Assembly (NCBI GenBank): GCA_021160355.1
Contig: JAGHCS010000022.1
Span: 1-8,268, forward strand
From: Candidatus Cloacimonadota bacterium
GTDB lineage: Bacteria > Cloacimonadota > Cloacimonadia > JGIOTU-2
Length of the DNA stretch: 8,268 nt
Direction of reading: 5' to 3'
In this document: positions 1 to 6,347 of the stretch, piece by piece
Position numbering within the stretch: position 1 is the first letter of the stretch
Layout of the letters: each line of letters begins with the position of its first letter
The notes under the pieces: generated by a model
What the model saw: the letters and a program-made list of their open reading frames with translations, nothing else
The model's database searches: none
Told to the model about the DNA's origin: nothing
Program-made: the position numbers and the translations under genes

Positions 1-7
1 GACTTAT

Positions 8-39
8 ACTTATCACAAGTCAAAGAGCCTGTGACAAGT
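8..39 (-). terminator. Possible 3' hairpin after the pRiA4b ORF-3-like gene
   Basis: ACTTATCAC (8-16) and GTGACAAGT (31-39) form a 9-bp stem with a 14-nt loop. On the minus-strand transcript the single mismatch becomes a G-U wobble, so all nine positions pair. It starts about 20 nt past the stop codon of the minus-strand gene. No U-run follows before the window edge (the next minus-strand bases are ATAAGTC), so it is not a classical intrinsic terminator. It could be a 3' stabilising hairpin or chance. Confidence 0.25.
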
Positions 40-58
40 GAAAATACAAAACCGGATT

Positions 59-640
59 TTATAATTCCCAACATCCATAATTTTTCTCTCTAAGCAATTC
101 ATTTACCTCGTCTTTATCGAAATGTTCCGGATCAAAGTGTTCATCTCCTATCCAGTCTACAAGCTTTTCATACTCTTTATGTTTAGGATTTTTTAAAACC
201 TCGAGCAAATCAGCATAGCCCCACACTCCGCCGCAATCTTCTAACGGACAGTTCATTTTACCCTTGATACAGACTGGATATTCTTCTTTATCATCGAAGG
301 GAAGGATCTTTTCAAGAACAATTTCGTGATTCCATCCGTCTCCAAAATCATATTCGTAAGAAATTTTCTCATTCTCATATCTCAGTAAATCCGATAATTG
401 CATGGCGATATAATCAAACTGATTCCTGTCATCCCACATATAGTCCTCTTCCATCTGTTCCATATAATGCTTTCCATTCTTATAAAATTGATGCAAATGA
501 GTATTCGTCCATCCCATAGTCGTTTGAATGATCTTATGGAAATCGGATAATGACACGTCCGAGGGTACTAATATTCTTCTCCAAATCTTAGGTTTGAAAT
601 TTTTTAAAGCAATTTGAATCTGGTATATTTTTTTCATCAT
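59..640 (-). CDS. pRiA4b ORF-3-like family protein (function unknown)
   Basis: The 193-residue product matches the plasmid pRiA4b ORF-3-like family from end to end. The N-terminal part has an IWRR motif (residues 19-22) and the GW..THLHQF segment (43-52). The centre has YDFGDGWNHE (97-106). A Cys-rich stretch follows (C124, C131, C136 in CPLEDCGG) and then GYADLLEVL. The C-terminal HFDPEHFD (168-175) is also typical. Length is normal for the family. The three cysteines may bind metal, which is inferred only from spacing. The biochemical role of the family is not established; members occur on plasmids, near mobile elements and on chromosomes. Two ATGs stand in tandem. The SD (AGAGGAG, 644-650) lies 3 nt from the first and 6 nt from the second, so translation may really begin at 637 (192 residues). 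The gene stands alone on this strand and diverges from ptb, with a promoter candidate just upstream. Confidence 0.9.
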   Translation of the reverse strand: MMKKIYQIQIALKNFKPKIWRRILVPSDVSLSDFHKIIQTTMGWTNTHLHQFYKNGKHYMEQMEEDYMWDDRNQFDYIAMQLSDLLRYENEKISYEYDFGDGWNHEIVLEKILPFDDKEEYPVCIKGKMNCPLEDCGGVWGYADLLEVLKNPKHKEYEKLVDWIGDEHFDPEHFDKDEVNELLREKNYGCWEL

Positions 641-643
641 ATA

Positions 644-650
644 CTCCTCT
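644..650 (-). promoter_or_regulatory. Ribosome binding site that bears on the start choice
   Basis: On the minus strand this reads AGAGGAG. The first of the two tandem ATGs (640) is only 3 nt away, while the second (637) is 6 nt away, the more usual distance. This favours the second ATG by one codon. Confidence 0.6.
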
Positions 651-678
651 CAGATAAATGTGATAATTATTTGGATTT

Positions 679-707
679 CTTGTAGTTAAATATAGTTCAG
701 CTGTCAA
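679..707 (-). promoter_or_regulatory. Sigma-70-type promoter candidate for the minus-strand gene
   Basis: Read on the minus strand, a perfect TTGACA (707-702) is followed after exactly 17 nt by TACAAG (684-679), which matches four of six bases of TATAAT. It points at the pRiA4b ORF-3-like gene and would give a leader of roughly 30 nt. No other convincing minus-strand promoter is visible in the gap. The call rests on consensus matching alone. Confidence 0.45.
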
Positions 708-786
708 TTATTTTCTCTATTTTTAATTTCGTGTCTTTCTCAAAAGAAGAATGTTAAGAAATCATGTAATTTGGATATTAAAAAAT

Positions 787-816
787 CCCACATTTTCTTG
801 ACATGAAAACTATGGG
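787..816. repeat. Imperfect inverted repeat around the TTGACA upstream of ptb
   Basis: The left arm CCCA-CA-TTTTC (787-797) faces the right arm GAAAA-CTA-TGGG (805-816), giving paired blocks of 4 and 5 bp around a 7-nt centre, TTGACAT. Further out, TTAAA (778-782) faces TTTAA (817-821). Because the centre is a -35-like box, this could be an operator. Alternatively, on the minus strand the hairpin is followed by ATTTTTT, as in an intrinsic terminator, which would stop antisense transcripts leaving the ptb region. Confidence 0.3.
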
Positions 817-824
817 TTTAATCT
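798..824 (+). promoter_or_regulatory. Promoter candidate for ptb-rpiB
   Basis: A perfect TTGACA (798-803) is the only strong -35-like site before ptb. The best -10 is TAATCT (819-824) with a short 15-nt spacer. At the ideal 17 nt the hexamer is ATCTCA, which is poor. A weak -10 and an overlapping inverted repeat suggest a promoter needing an activator or under repression, if it is real. The leader would be about 20 nt. Confidence 0.35.
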
Positions 825-852
825 CAAGATAAATTTTTTATCGGAGGAATGG

Positions 853-1776
853 ATGCCAATTAAGAAATTGGATGATGTTATTGAACTTGCGAAAACGAAG
901 TCGAAGAAGAGAATTGTTATTGCATATGGGCAGGATGATACGACTATTATTGCTGCCAAAAAAGCTGTGGAACTTAAGTTCGCAGATGTGACCATTACAG
1001 GGGATAAAGAAAAGATCAAAGAAATCTGCTACCATAATGATATCGATCCAAAAATTTTTCATATTGTCAATGAACCTGATGAAATGGAAGCCGGAAGAAA
1101 AGCTATAGCTCTAATCAATGAAGGCAAGGGCGATGCGCTTATGAAAGGGCTGATCTCGACAGATAAAATGCTTAAATGTATTTTGGATAAAGAAAATGGA
1201 CTGATGGTTCCTGGCAAAATTCTTTCGCATGTTTCTATTGCCGAGATCCCGAAATATCATAAATTGCTTATTTTCACAGATGCTGCATTTATTCCCAGAC
1301 CAGACATCGAGCAGAAAATAGCAATGACAAATTATGTTATTGAAACTGCTAGAAAACTGGGGATTGAAAGACCAAAAGTCGCAATAATTTCTTTTTCCGA
1401 AAAAACAAATCCAAAAATACCAACGTCAGTGGATGCGGCATTCATTTCCAAAATGGCAGATCGCGGGCAGATAAAAAATGCTGATATTGATGGACCACTT
1501 TCGATTGATCTTTCCATCGACCCGGAAAGTCTCAGAACAAAAGGAGTGACAAGCTGCGTTGAAGCAAATGCGGACTGTCTTGTTTTTCCATTCCTCGAAG
1601 TGGCAAATGTTTTTTACAAAGCTTTGACCTATTTTGCAGATGCACAAATGGCAACTCATATTGTTGGATCAAAAGTACCCACTGCCATATCTTCACGAAC
1701 CGATACGGTGATGAATAAATTATACTCGATGGCTTTTGCCTGTCTTATGACTGAAAAGGAAGAAGAGGAAGAGTAA
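853..1776 (+). CDS. ptb: Phosphate butyryltransferase (phosphate acyltransferase family)
   Basis: This enzyme converts butyryl-CoA (or a branched acyl-CoA) plus phosphate to the acyl phosphate and CoA in the cytoplasm; a kinase such as Buk then makes ATP. The 307-residue length fits Ptb and is shorter than phosphate acetyltransferase. Family marks are GKGDALMKGLISTD (91-104), SHVS and EIP (125-133), FTDAAF (141-146), DIDGPLSIDLSI (211-222), and the C-terminal VPTAISSRTD and KLYSMAFA segments (276-296). The usual E-x-GN loop near residue 250 reads LEVAN, with Ala for Gly. GGAGG (843-847) sits 5 nt before the start; an ATG at 849 is out of frame. The protein ends in a Glu-rich tail whose codons provide the rpiB ribosome site. 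rpiB follows with no gap. No butyrate kinase gene is in the window, so the acyl substrate cannot be fixed from context; acetyl-CoA use cannot be excluded. Confidence 0.88.
   Translation: MPIKKLDDVIELAKTKSKKRIVIAYGQDDTTIIAAKKAVELKFADVTITGDKEKIKEICYHNDIDPKIFHIVNEPDEMEAGRKAIALINEGKGDALMKGLISTDKMLKCILDKENGLMVPGKILSHVSIAEIPKYHKLLIFTDAAFIPRPDIEQKIAMTNYVIETARKLGIERPKVAIISFSEKTNPKIPTSVDAAFISKMADRGQIKNADIDGPLSIDLSIDPESLRTKGVTSCVEANADCLVFPFLEVANVFYKALTYFADAQMATHIVGSKVPTAISSRTDTVMNKLYSMAFACLMTEKEEEEE
1764..1773 (+). promoter_or_regulatory. rpiB ribosome binding site inside the ptb C-terminal codons
   Basis: AGAGGAAGAG lies within the codons for the Glu tail of Ptb. Its GAGG core (1765-1768) is 8 nt from the rpiB ATG, which directly follows the ptb stop. 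Ribosomes ending ptb would cover this site, so the two genes are probably translationally coupled. Confidence 0.65.
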
Positions 1777-2220
1777 ATGAAACTGACCATTGCATCTGAT
1801 CATGCAGGATTTGCTCTCAAAGAGAAACTCATTGAGTATCTTCAAGATAAGGATTATACAGTCATTGACGGAGGTGCGTCTTCAGCAGAATCTATAGATT
1901 ATCCTGATATTGGCTTTCCTGCTGCAGAAAAAGTTGCAGATGGGACAGTGGATTATGGAATTGCGATATGTGGCTCAGGCATTGGTATGAGTATAGTTAC
2001 GAATAAAGTCAAAGGTATCCGGGCAGCTCTTTGTACATCAGAAACCATTGCTCGATTATCACGCCAGCATAATGATGCAAACATGCTTATTCTTCCCGGA
2101 AGATTCATGCCTTTTGAAGAAGCAAAGAAAATAGTTGACACGTGGATTACCACAAAATTTGATGGCGGTCGTCATCAAAGACGTTTAAATAAAATAAAAA
2201 AATACGAGGAACGCCGATAA
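1777..2220 (+). CDS. rpiB: Ribose-5-phosphate isomerase B
   Basis: RpiB interconverts ribose 5-phosphate and ribulose 5-phosphate in the non-oxidative pentose phosphate pathway, in the cytoplasm. The 147-residue product is of normal length and complete. The N-terminal ASDHAG (6-11) supplies the Asp-His pair. ICGSGIGMS (64-72) holds the catalytic Cys65 and the anion-binding loop. SRQHNDANML (95-104) carries the conserved His98. The C-terminal FDGGRHQRRLNKI (128-140) supplies phosphate-binding arginines. The nucleophilic Cys and the GSG loop fit RpiB rather than the LacA/LacB galactose-6-phosphate isomerase subunits; an allose-6-phosphate side activity is known in the family and cannot be judged here. 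It starts on the base after the ptb stop and is co-transcribed with it. No clear terminator follows, so some read-through into glyA is possible. Confidence 0.93.
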   Translation: MKLTIASDHAGFALKEKLIEYLQDKDYTVIDGGASSAESIDYPDIGFPAAEKVADGTVDYGIAICGSGIGMSIVTNKVKGIRAALCTSETIARLSRQHNDANMLILPGRFMPFEEAKKIVDTWITTKFDGGRHQRRLNKIKKYEERR

Positions 2221-2241
2221 GTTCTTAGTAATTCTCTTATT

Positions 2242-2247
2242 TATAAT
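2242..2247 (+). promoter_or_regulatory. Possible -10 box upstream of glyA
   Basis: A perfect TATAAT lies 56 bp before the glyA start in the 82-bp gap after rpiB. At 16-18 nt upstream there is no good TTGACA, and there is no extended -10 TGn. In such AT-rich DNA a lone TATAAT is weak evidence, but it is the only promoter-like element between rpiB and glyA. Confidence 0.3.
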
Positions 2248-2252
2248 ACATA

Positions 2253-2281
2253 ATTTTAAAACACGATAAACCATTTTAAAA
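2253..2281. repeat. Paired ATTTTAAAA repeats, 20 bp apart
   Basis: ATTTTAAAA occurs at 2253-2261 and again at 2273-2281. The TTTTAAAA core is a perfect palindrome, and the copies are offset by exactly 20 bp, near two helical turns. They lie between the TATAAT and the glyA ribosome site. They could be a dimeric operator or a weak AT-only hairpin; chance is also reasonable at this base composition. Confidence 0.25.
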
Positions 2282-2302
2282 AAATCATAATACGGAGGAA
2301 CA

Positions 2303-3610
2303 ATGCTTAATTATGATGAAATAAAAAAAGTTGATCCTGAAGTGTATGCAGCAATAATGAACGAAGTCGAAAGGCAGAATCATAATCTTGAACTGATCGC
2401 TTCGGAAAATATTGTATCTGAAGCAGTGATGGAAGCTGCCGGTTCTGTCCTCACAAATAAATATGCAGAAGGTTATCCTTATAGATATAGCCGCAAAACC
2501 GGTGAGCTTTTGTACAGATTGTACGGCAGATATTATGGAGGATGTGAATTTGTAGATGACGTAGAACGTCTTGCAATTGAAAGAGCAAAAGAACTTTTTG
2601 GAGCTGAACATGCAAATGTACAACCACATTCCGGTTCTCAGGCAAATATGGCTGCCTACTTCACACTTGTAAAACCAGGTGATACGATTCTCAGTCTGGA
2701 GCTCACACACGGTGGACATCTGACGCATGGACATCCGCTGAGTTTCTCGGGTAATCTCTTTAATATTGTACCTTATGGCGTGAACAAAGAGACCGAGCAA
2801 TTCAATTATGACGAGATTCGCGCAAAAGCACTCGAATGCAAACCCAACATGATCCTCACTGGAGCAAGCGCGTATCCACGTACTATCGATTTTAAAAAAT
2901 TCAGAGAGATCGCTGATGAAGTTGGAGCACCGCTTGTTGTTGATATGGCTCATATTGCTGGGTTGATCGCTACCGGTCTTCATCAAAGTCCTGTTCCTTA
3001 TGCAGATATCGTTACAACGACTACTCATAAAACTCTTCGTGGTCCGAGAGGTGGTATGATACTCTGTAAAGAGAAATATGCACAGGAACTCGACAAATGG
3101 GTATTTCCAGGCATCCAGGGTGGTCCTCTTGAACACATTATCGCAGCAAAAGCTGTTGCATTCAAAGAAGCGTTGGCAGATGATTTTGTAGATTATCAAA
3201 AGCAAATTCTCGCAAATGCACAAGCTCTTGCAAGTGGTCTTATGAATAGGGAATTCAACCTTGTCTCCGATGGTACCGATACTCATTTAATGCTTCTCAA
3301 TCTTGGCTCTGAAGAAGACGGTGGACCCTCAGGTAAAAAAATGGAAGGATCTCTCGATCTGGCAGGTATTACAGCAAATAAAAATACAGTTCCTTTTGAT
3401 ACTCGTCCCCCATTTGTTGCGTCGGGAATTCGTCTTGGTACACCTGCTGTGACCACGCGCGGCATGAAAGAAGCTGAAATGGATATCGTCGCGGATTTTA
3501 TCAGGAAAGTATATGACAACTATAACAATGAAGAACAATTATCAACAATAAAAGAAGATGTACAGGCACTCTGTGCGCAATTCCCGATCTTTGAGGAATT
3601 GAGAAAATAA
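2303..3610 (+). CDS. glyA: Serine hydroxymethyltransferase with an active-site-loop insert
   Basis: This cytoplasmic PLP enzyme interconverts serine plus tetrahydrofolate with glycine plus 5,10-methylene-tetrahydrofolate, the main one-carbon source. Recognisable blocks are LIASEN (31-36), NKYAEGYP (52-59), GRYYGGCEFVD (75-85), QPHSGSQAN (107-115), THGGHLTHG (135-143), DMAHIAG (214-220), the PLP-lysine block TTTTHKTLRGPRGG (K243, E. coli K229) and SGIRLGTP (374-381, R377 equals E. coli R363). Length is 435 residues against 417 in E. coli. Most of the excess is a 15-residue insert, YRYSRKTGELLYRLY (60-74), splitting the normally continuous EGYP-GKRYYGG loop; all catalytic residues flanking it are kept. 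GGAGG (2294-2298) is 4 nt before the ATG. The gene heads a tightly spaced run that leads into the Bat module. Identity is secure; the effect of the insert is unknown. Confidence 0.95.
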   Translation: MLNYDEIKKVDPEVYAAIMNEVERQNHNLELIASENIVSEAVMEAAGSVLTNKYAEGYPYRYSRKTGELLYRLYGRYYGGCEFVDDVERLAIERAKELFGAEHANVQPHSGSQANMAAYFTLVKPGDTILSLELTHGGHLTHGHPLSFSGNLFNIVPYGVNKETEQFNYDEIRAKALECKPNMILTGASAYPRTIDFKKFREIADEVGAPLVVDMAHIAGLIATGLHQSPVPYADIVTTTTHKTLRGPRGGMILCKEKYAQELDKWVFPGIQGGPLEHIIAAKAVAFKEALADDFVDYQKQILANAQALASGLMNREFNLVSDGTDTHLMLLNLGSEEDGGPSGKKMEGSLDLAGITANKNTVPFDTRPPFVASGIRLGTPAVTTRGMKEAEMDIVADFIRKVYDNYNNEEQLSTIKEDVQALCAQFPIFEELRK

Positions 3611-3621
3611 AGAAGGTTTCT

Positions 3622-4446
3622 ATGATTACGTTCAGACACGGTGATACTATTACAGAATTACTGGAAACTGATAAAGATCCATTGAGAAAAATGTATCTCA
3701 ATGAAATAACACTCCAATATCGGAAGTGGAAAGCAGCCAATCTTGAGATTACTTCAAATAGTCGCGAGGATTTGAAAAAGAAGATAAATCTCTATTCGGC
3801 ATACCGTGAGTTCCTATTCACAAGGAAATTCAGAGAAGAAAATACATTTCTTAAGCAAAGAAAGTTATTTGAAACTGCATTTTCAGAATTTCTATATTAT
3901 GTAATGAAAGATCTGAAAATAATTGAGGAGATGGATCTACATTTCGGGAGAGCTGATGTTCCCTTGAATCTAAAATTCGAATGTGAAAAACTCGATAATA
4001 TAAAGAAAGAGAATTTGCTAATTCTTTCAAACCAGAAAATGCGAATGGTCGTTGGTAAAAATCTTCAGATCAAATATCGTATTCAGGGACGAAAGACTTA
4101 TGTCGAACTCGATATGATGCTCCCGATTATCATTACAGAAACTGCAATGGTACTTGATGACTGGTTCGTGCTTTCCAACCAGAACCAGGTAAGAAAAGTG
4201 AAATCCCTCTTTCCTAAATGCCTTAGTTTCATTATTTGTGAAGTGGTGAACCACGATTTTCATGTTGATGTATCGAGTTCTAACATTGATGGCATATACA
4301 TTTTGCAGCAACAGACAACGCGTATGAAAAGAAGGAAGATTTCCTGCGAAGTACTTGAGTCATTTCTTCATAAAATACAGACTCATTTATACCAGCAGCG
4401 CGAAGATATTCTCAAGAAAATAAGAAAAGGTGTGTTAGCCGATTAA
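3622..4446 (+). CDS. Uncharacterised protein, possible degenerate Bpu10I-like restriction endonuclease
   Basis: I do not firmly recognise this 274-residue protein. It has no signal peptide or membrane segment and is rich in Lys and Glu, so it is probably cytoplasmic. Its pattern recalls Bpu10I-type restriction endonucleases (PD-(D/E)XK fold). A helix KLFETAFSEFLYYVMKDL (81-98) resembles the 'EEF-LYYLF' helix of such enzymes. The strand pair YVELD (160-164) and PIIITETAMVLDD (168-180) stands where the D...(D/E)XK motif would fall. The next block, RKVKSLFPKCLSFIICE (191-207), and NIDGIYIL (221-228) also fit. The expected catalytic Lys after E173 is replaced (E173-T174-A175), so nuclease activity is doubtful. 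No methyltransferase gene adjoins it. It starts 11 bp after glyA with AGAAGG (3611-3616) as ribosome site, and its stop is followed at once by an in-frame TAG. The CDS is solid; the family assignment comes from remembered patterns, at about one chance in three. Confidence 0.85.
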   Translation: MITFRHGDTITELLETDKDPLRKMYLNEITLQYRKWKAANLEITSNSREDLKKKINLYSAYREFLFTRKFREENTFLKQRKLFETAFSEFLYYVMKDLKIIEEMDLHFGRADVPLNLKFECEKLDNIKKENLLILSNQKMRMVVGKNLQIKYRIQGRKTYVELDMMLPIIITETAMVLDDWFVLSNQNQVRKVKSLFPKCLSFIICEVVNHDFHVDVSSSNIDGIYILQQQTTRMKRRKISCEVLESFLHKIQTHLYQQREDILKKIRKGVLAD

Positions 4447-4466
4447 TAGAAATAACAGGAGTCATT

Positions 4467-5450
4467 ATGAATATACAAGAAATCAATCAGAAAGTAATTG
4501 AAAAAACCGAGTTTGTTCAGTCCATTTTTACTGAGATAGGGAAGGTCATTGTTGGTCAGGAATATATGATACAGCGTTTGCTTATCGGTCTTTTTGCAGA
4601 CGGACATGTGCTTCTTGAAGGTGTTCCTGGACTTGCCAAAACCCTTTCTGTCAGCACTCTTGCCGATGTAATCAGTGTAGCTTTCAATCGAATTCAATTT
4701 ACTCCGGACCTTCTTCCAGCCGACCTTATTGGAACACTTATCTTTAATCAAAAAGAAGGGACATTTACACCCAAAAAAGGTCCTATCTTTTCGAATATCA
4801 TTCTTGCCGATGAAATAAATCGGGCACCTTCAAAAGTGCAAAGTGCTCTTCTTGAAGCAATGCAGGAACGCCAGGTCACAATTGGTGATAAATCATACAA
4901 ACTGGAAGAACCGTTCCTTGTACTTGCGACACAGAATCCTATCGAACAGGAAGGCACTTACCCACTTCCGGAAGCCCAGGTCGACAGGTTTATGCTTAAA
5001 CTTAAAGTAACCTATCCCAAAAAAGAAGAGGAACGCGAGATCATCAATAGAATGTCCGATAATAAACCGATCATTGTAAATAAGGTCATCAAACCAAAAG
5101 ATGTACTTAATACAAGGGCTTTGGTGAATGATATTTATGTTGATGAAAAGATCAAAGAGTATGTGCTGAATATTGTATTCTCGACGCGAGCACCGAAAGA
5201 TTATGGCTTGAAGGACATCAGTGAATTTATTGAATTTGGCGCATCACCCCGCGCTTCTATCTATCTTGTGCGTGCTGCAAAAGCAAATGCTCTTCTTGAT
5301 CAGCGTGGCTATGTGTCTCCTGAAGATATAAAAGAGATCGGTAAAGATGTATTGCGTCATCGTATCATCCTCACTTATGAAGCTGAAGCGGAAAATATTA
5401 CTCCCGAAGACATTGTTGATAGAATTTTTGATGAGATTGAAATCCCATAA
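4467..5450 (+). CDS. MoxR-family AAA+ ATPase
   Basis: A cytoplasmic AAA+ ATPase of the MoxR branch, thought to act as a chaperone-like factor that remodels or inserts cofactors into VWA-domain partners. The 327-residue product has Walker A GVPGLAKT (52-59), Walker B IILADEINRA (111-120), the MoxR-typical SALLEAMQERQVT (126-138), sensor 1 ATQNP (154-158), LPEAQVDRF (167-175, with R174 as likely arginine finger) and sensor 2 GASPRAS (258-264, R262). The C-terminal lid domain is intact. AGGAG (4457-4461) lies 5 nt before the start. It precedes a DUF58 gene and VWA genes, the standard arrangement in which MoxR, DUF58 and Bat proteins are co-expressed. All ATPase residues appear present, so it should be active. 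Family is certain; the client is inferred from the neighbours. Confidence 0.95.
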   Translation: MNIQEINQKVIEKTEFVQSIFTEIGKVIVGQEYMIQRLLIGLFADGHVLLEGVPGLAKTLSVSTLADVISVAFNRIQFTPDLLPADLIGTLIFNQKEGTFTPKKGPIFSNIILADEINRAPSKVQSALLEAMQERQVTIGDKSYKLEEPFLVLATQNPIEQEGTYPLPEAQVDRFMLKLKVTYPKKEEEREIINRMSDNKPIIVNKVIKPKDVLNTRALVNDIYVDEKIKEYVLNIVFSTRAPKDYGLKDISEFIEFGASPRASIYLVRAAKANALLDQRGYVSPEDIKEIGKDVLRHRIILTYEAEAENITPEDIVDRIFDEIEIP

Positions 5451-5468
5451 TCAGAATATCTAATAGTT

Positions 5469-6347
5469 ATGATCCCAAAAGAGATTCTCCAGCAGATTAA
5501 ACGCATCGAGATATCCACCAGGAGCATTGTCAATGAGATGTTCTCTGGTGAATATCACAGTGTATTCAAAGGGCAGGGACTGGAATTTTCCGAAGTGCGT
5601 GCATACCAACCCGGGGACAACGTCAAGCTGATCGATTGGAATGTTTCTGCTCGTATGGGGCACCCGTATATAAAGAAATTTGAGGAAACCCGCGAACTCA
5701 CAGTCATGCTCATGATCGATGTGAGCAGATCAGGTTCATTTGGAACGTTTCACAAATTGAAAAGGGAAGTCGCAGCAGAAGTAGGTGCTATTCTCGCATT
5801 CTCTGCAACAAAAAATAATGATAAAGTTGGCTTACTCCTATTCTCTGACGAGGTAGAAAAATATATTCCACCCAAGAAAGGGAAGAACTCGGTACTGAGA
5901 ATTGTTCGTGAAATTCTTTATTACAAGCCGGTTCATCGGAAAACAAGTTTGCAGAATGCACTTGAATATTACTACAAGATGTCAAAGAAACGAAGCATTA
6001 TATTTGTTATCTCTGATTTCTTCGATGCGAATTTTCAAAAAACCTTGCAAATCGTTGCTCAGAAGCATGATGTTGTTGCCATCCGCATTCTCGATCCCAA
6101 AGAATATATTCTTCCCGAAGTGGGATTTATCACTTTTCAGGATGCGGAAACAGGCAAAGAAATCATTATAAATGCAAATGATGCACAGCTCCGCAAGAAA
6201 TATGAGGAATATATTACAGAAACTATTCACTCATTTCCACAGCTTCTGAAAAAGCTGAAGATCGACCTGATCGATATTCGCACACATACGGATTATATCG
6301 AAGATATAGTGAAATTTTTTAAGCAGAGAGCAAAAAGGTATCGATGA
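5469..6347 (+). CDS. DUF58 domain protein with VWA-like fold, MoxR partner
   Basis: A soluble, 292-residue DUF58 protein. The family signature GLEFSEVRAYQPGDNVKLID (37-56), followed by WNVSAR (57-62), is complete. A VWA-like domain follows, with an intact metal-ion (MIDAS-like) site: DVSRS (84-88), T159 in KTSLQNAL and ISD (181-183). No membrane segment is visible, unlike long DUF58 proteins with N-terminal helices. Its role is unknown in detail; the constant pairing with MoxR suggests it is the ATPase's cytoplasmic partner or client adaptor. It starts 18 bp after moxR. The upstream bases (5451-5468) hold no recognisable SD, which is odd here because every other complete gene in the window has one, so translation may depend on ribosomes finishing moxR. 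Its stop overlaps the next gene's start by ATGA. Confidence 0.93.
   Translation: MIPKEILQQIKRIEISTRSIVNEMFSGEYHSVFKGQGLEFSEVRAYQPGDNVKLIDWNVSARMGHPYIKKFEETRELTVMLMIDVSRSGSFGTFHKLKREVAAEVGAILAFSATKNNDKVGLLLFSDEVEKYIPPKKGKNSVLRIVREILYYKPVHRKTSLQNALEYYYKMSKKRSIIFVISDFFDANFQKTLQIVAQKHDVVAIRILDPKEYILPEVGFITFQDAETGKEIIINANDAQLRKKYEEYITETIHSFPQLLKKLKIDLIDIRTHTDYIEDIVKFFKQRAKRYR

Noticed and set aside
853..1776. Phosphate acetyltransferase (pta) rather than ptb
   Set aside because: The length of 307 and the SHVS..EIP and LISTD blocks fit Ptb better; an overlapping substrate range is still possible and is noted in the entry.
2253..2290. Intrinsic terminator after rpiB
   Set aside because: The two TTTTAAAA arms could pair, but the stem would be A-U only with a 12-nt loop and no U-run after it.
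2221..2302. A glycine or other riboswitch before glyA
   Set aside because: The gap is only 82 bp, very AT-rich, and has no GC-containing paired stems of the kind a riboswitch aptamer needs.
2480..2524. Frameshift or sequencing artefact as the cause of the GlyA insert
   Set aside because: The extra 45 bases are in frame, contain no stop, are not a clear duplication of flanking DNA, and the conserved blocks resume in register on both sides.
2285..3286. A 333-codon open frame on the minus strand opposite glyA
   Set aside because: It lies wholly antisense to an unmistakable SHMT, has a Cys/Phe/Ile-rich composition with no family resemblance, and arises from the codon use of glyA.
4443..4751. 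A 102-codon minus-strand open frame across the moxR start
   Set aside because: It is antisense to the MoxR N-terminal region and Walker A, has no recognisable protein features, and is an ORF shadow.
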